64,000 nucleotides of DNA. Origin: JAXMAO01 sp046350375 (lineage in GTDB: Bacteria > Planctomycetota > Phycisphaerae > UBA1845 > UTPLA1). Made by a program: the position numbers and the translations under genes. The stretch covers positions 1 to 64,000 of the forward strand of contig JAXMAO010000006.1 in the NCBI GenBank assembly GCA_046350375.1, given 5' to 3'. Positions 63,513 through 64,000 of this stretch are shown one piece after another (the first letter of the stretch is position 1; each line of letters begins with the position of its first letter). Under the pieces are notes generated by a model. That model made no database searches. It saw only the letters and a program-made list of their open reading frames with translations, and was not told the DNA's origin.

Positions 63513-64000
63513 CTACGGCGTAATCACCACCCGTCCCACGGCCGTCACGCGCAGCGGCGCGCCGTTGTCGTCGTGAACGCCGTCGTTCAGCGTCGCCGAC
63601 AGCGTGTAGGTTCCGGGCGCGATCTGCATCGCGTCGCTGTCCACCGTCGTGAAGTTGAACGTCCCGTTGTTGCCGTTGTCCGACGCGTTCACCGTCGCGA
63701 TCGTCCGCTCGTCGCCGCTGGCCGGCGCGTTCGGCGTCGGGTCCAGCCGCAGCGTGATGACCGTGTCGCCGTTCGCCACGCCGTTGTCGGTCCAGGTGAG
63801 GTTGACGTTGTTGCCCACCGCCACCGGCACGTCGGCCGCCGCCGGATTCGTAAAGCTCAACGTCGGCACCGGCAGGGCGCTGGTCACCACCAGGTCGCCG
63901 GTCGCCCGCGCCGTGACGTTCGTCCCGTCCGGCGCGGCCAGCGTGATGACCGGCTGATAGTTGCCCACGATCACGCCGATGACGTTCCAGTCGAACTTGT
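63513..64000 (-). CDS. Extracellular beta-sandwich repeat protein (N-terminal part outside window)
   Basis: The frame is open to the window edge, so only the last ~162 residues are visible. They are Asn/Thr/Asp/Val-rich with 'PVAVGNNVNLTWTDNGVANGDTVITLRLDP', 'IATVNASDNGNNGTFNFTTVDSD' and 'IAPGTYTLSATLNDGVHDDNGAPLRVTAVG', a pattern of Ig-like/fibronectin-like extracellular modules. It ends 'GRVVITP' without a sorting tail. Probably the end of a large surface or secreted protein. It converges with the TPR gene. Confidence 0.7.
   Translation of the reverse strand, partial: KFDWNVIGVIVGNYQPVITLAAPDGTNVTARATGDLVVTSALPVPTLSFTNPAAADVPVAVGNNVNLTWTDNGVANGDTVITLRLDPTPNAPASGDERTIATVNASDNGNNGTFNFTTVDSDAMQIAPGTYTLSATLNDGVHDDNGAPLRVTAVGRVVITP

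Overview
The window is a GC-rich (roughly two-thirds G+C by eye), gene-dense bacterial chromosome segment with about 46 protein-coding loci and no rRNA or tRNA that I could recognise. Several features together point to the Planctomycetota, probably a Phycisphaerae-like lineage: an ECF sigma factor directly upstream of a Ser/Thr kinase with TPRs, secreted proteins ending in dockerin-like repeats or PEP-CTERM-like tails, a CSLREA/beta-helix protein, a pseudopilin, and KdsC/LptC-like envelope genes that indicate a diderm. The genus cannot be fixed from the sequence.

Layout. 0-4.3 kb: the end of a HAF-repeat surface protein, a dicarboxylate/amino-acid symporter, a DUF502 membrane protein, CheV and DUF423. 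4.35-9.8 kb: TPR kinase, its ECF sigma factor and an aldehyde dehydrogenase; the last two are broken by many small frame changes. 10-21 kb: secreted beta-helix protein, leuS, a CYTH protein, lepA, then a Cys-rich/pseudopilin/dockerin trio. 21-33 kb: LptC/OstA-like protein (frame-broken) with kdsC, a lipoprotein, a sarcosine-oxidase-like enzyme, mdh, an EamA permease, sdhB, a surface protein and pilT. 33-49.6 kb: an 11-subunit complex I locus on the minus strand, in two blocks. The first, in transcription order, is nuoI-A-[Uma2]-B-C-D; the second is nuoH-J-K-L-M-N. Two glycosyltransferases and two small genes lie between them. No nuoE, nuoF or nuoG is present. 49.7-54.9 kb: a TMTC-like TPR membrane protein, a Tat-exported aldo/keto reductase and a GT39-like protein. 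54.9-60.5 kb: a same-strand cluster of DUF6599, DUF362 (Tat), two small paralogues and a polyferredoxin membrane protein. 60.5-64 kb: an ArsR/SRPBCC pair, a membrane-anchored coiled-coil/TPR protein read through a possible -1 frameshift site, and the end of a surface protein.

How it fits together. Central metabolism (mdh, sdhB, complex I) is well represented. A palindrome matching the core of the Rex (NADH-sensing repressor) operator lies over a putative promoter ahead of the nuoH-N block, which would couple complex I expression to the NADH/NAD+ ratio. Many genes have a TAnnnT -10-like hexamer; in six it lies only 6-7 nt before the start codon, suggesting leaderless mRNAs. Clusters of frame changes inside otherwise conserved genes (7.6-8.9, about 21.9-22.7 and 55.95-56.1 kb) look more like local sequence error than decay, and this tempers interpretation of the possible frameshift signal at 62.05 kb.
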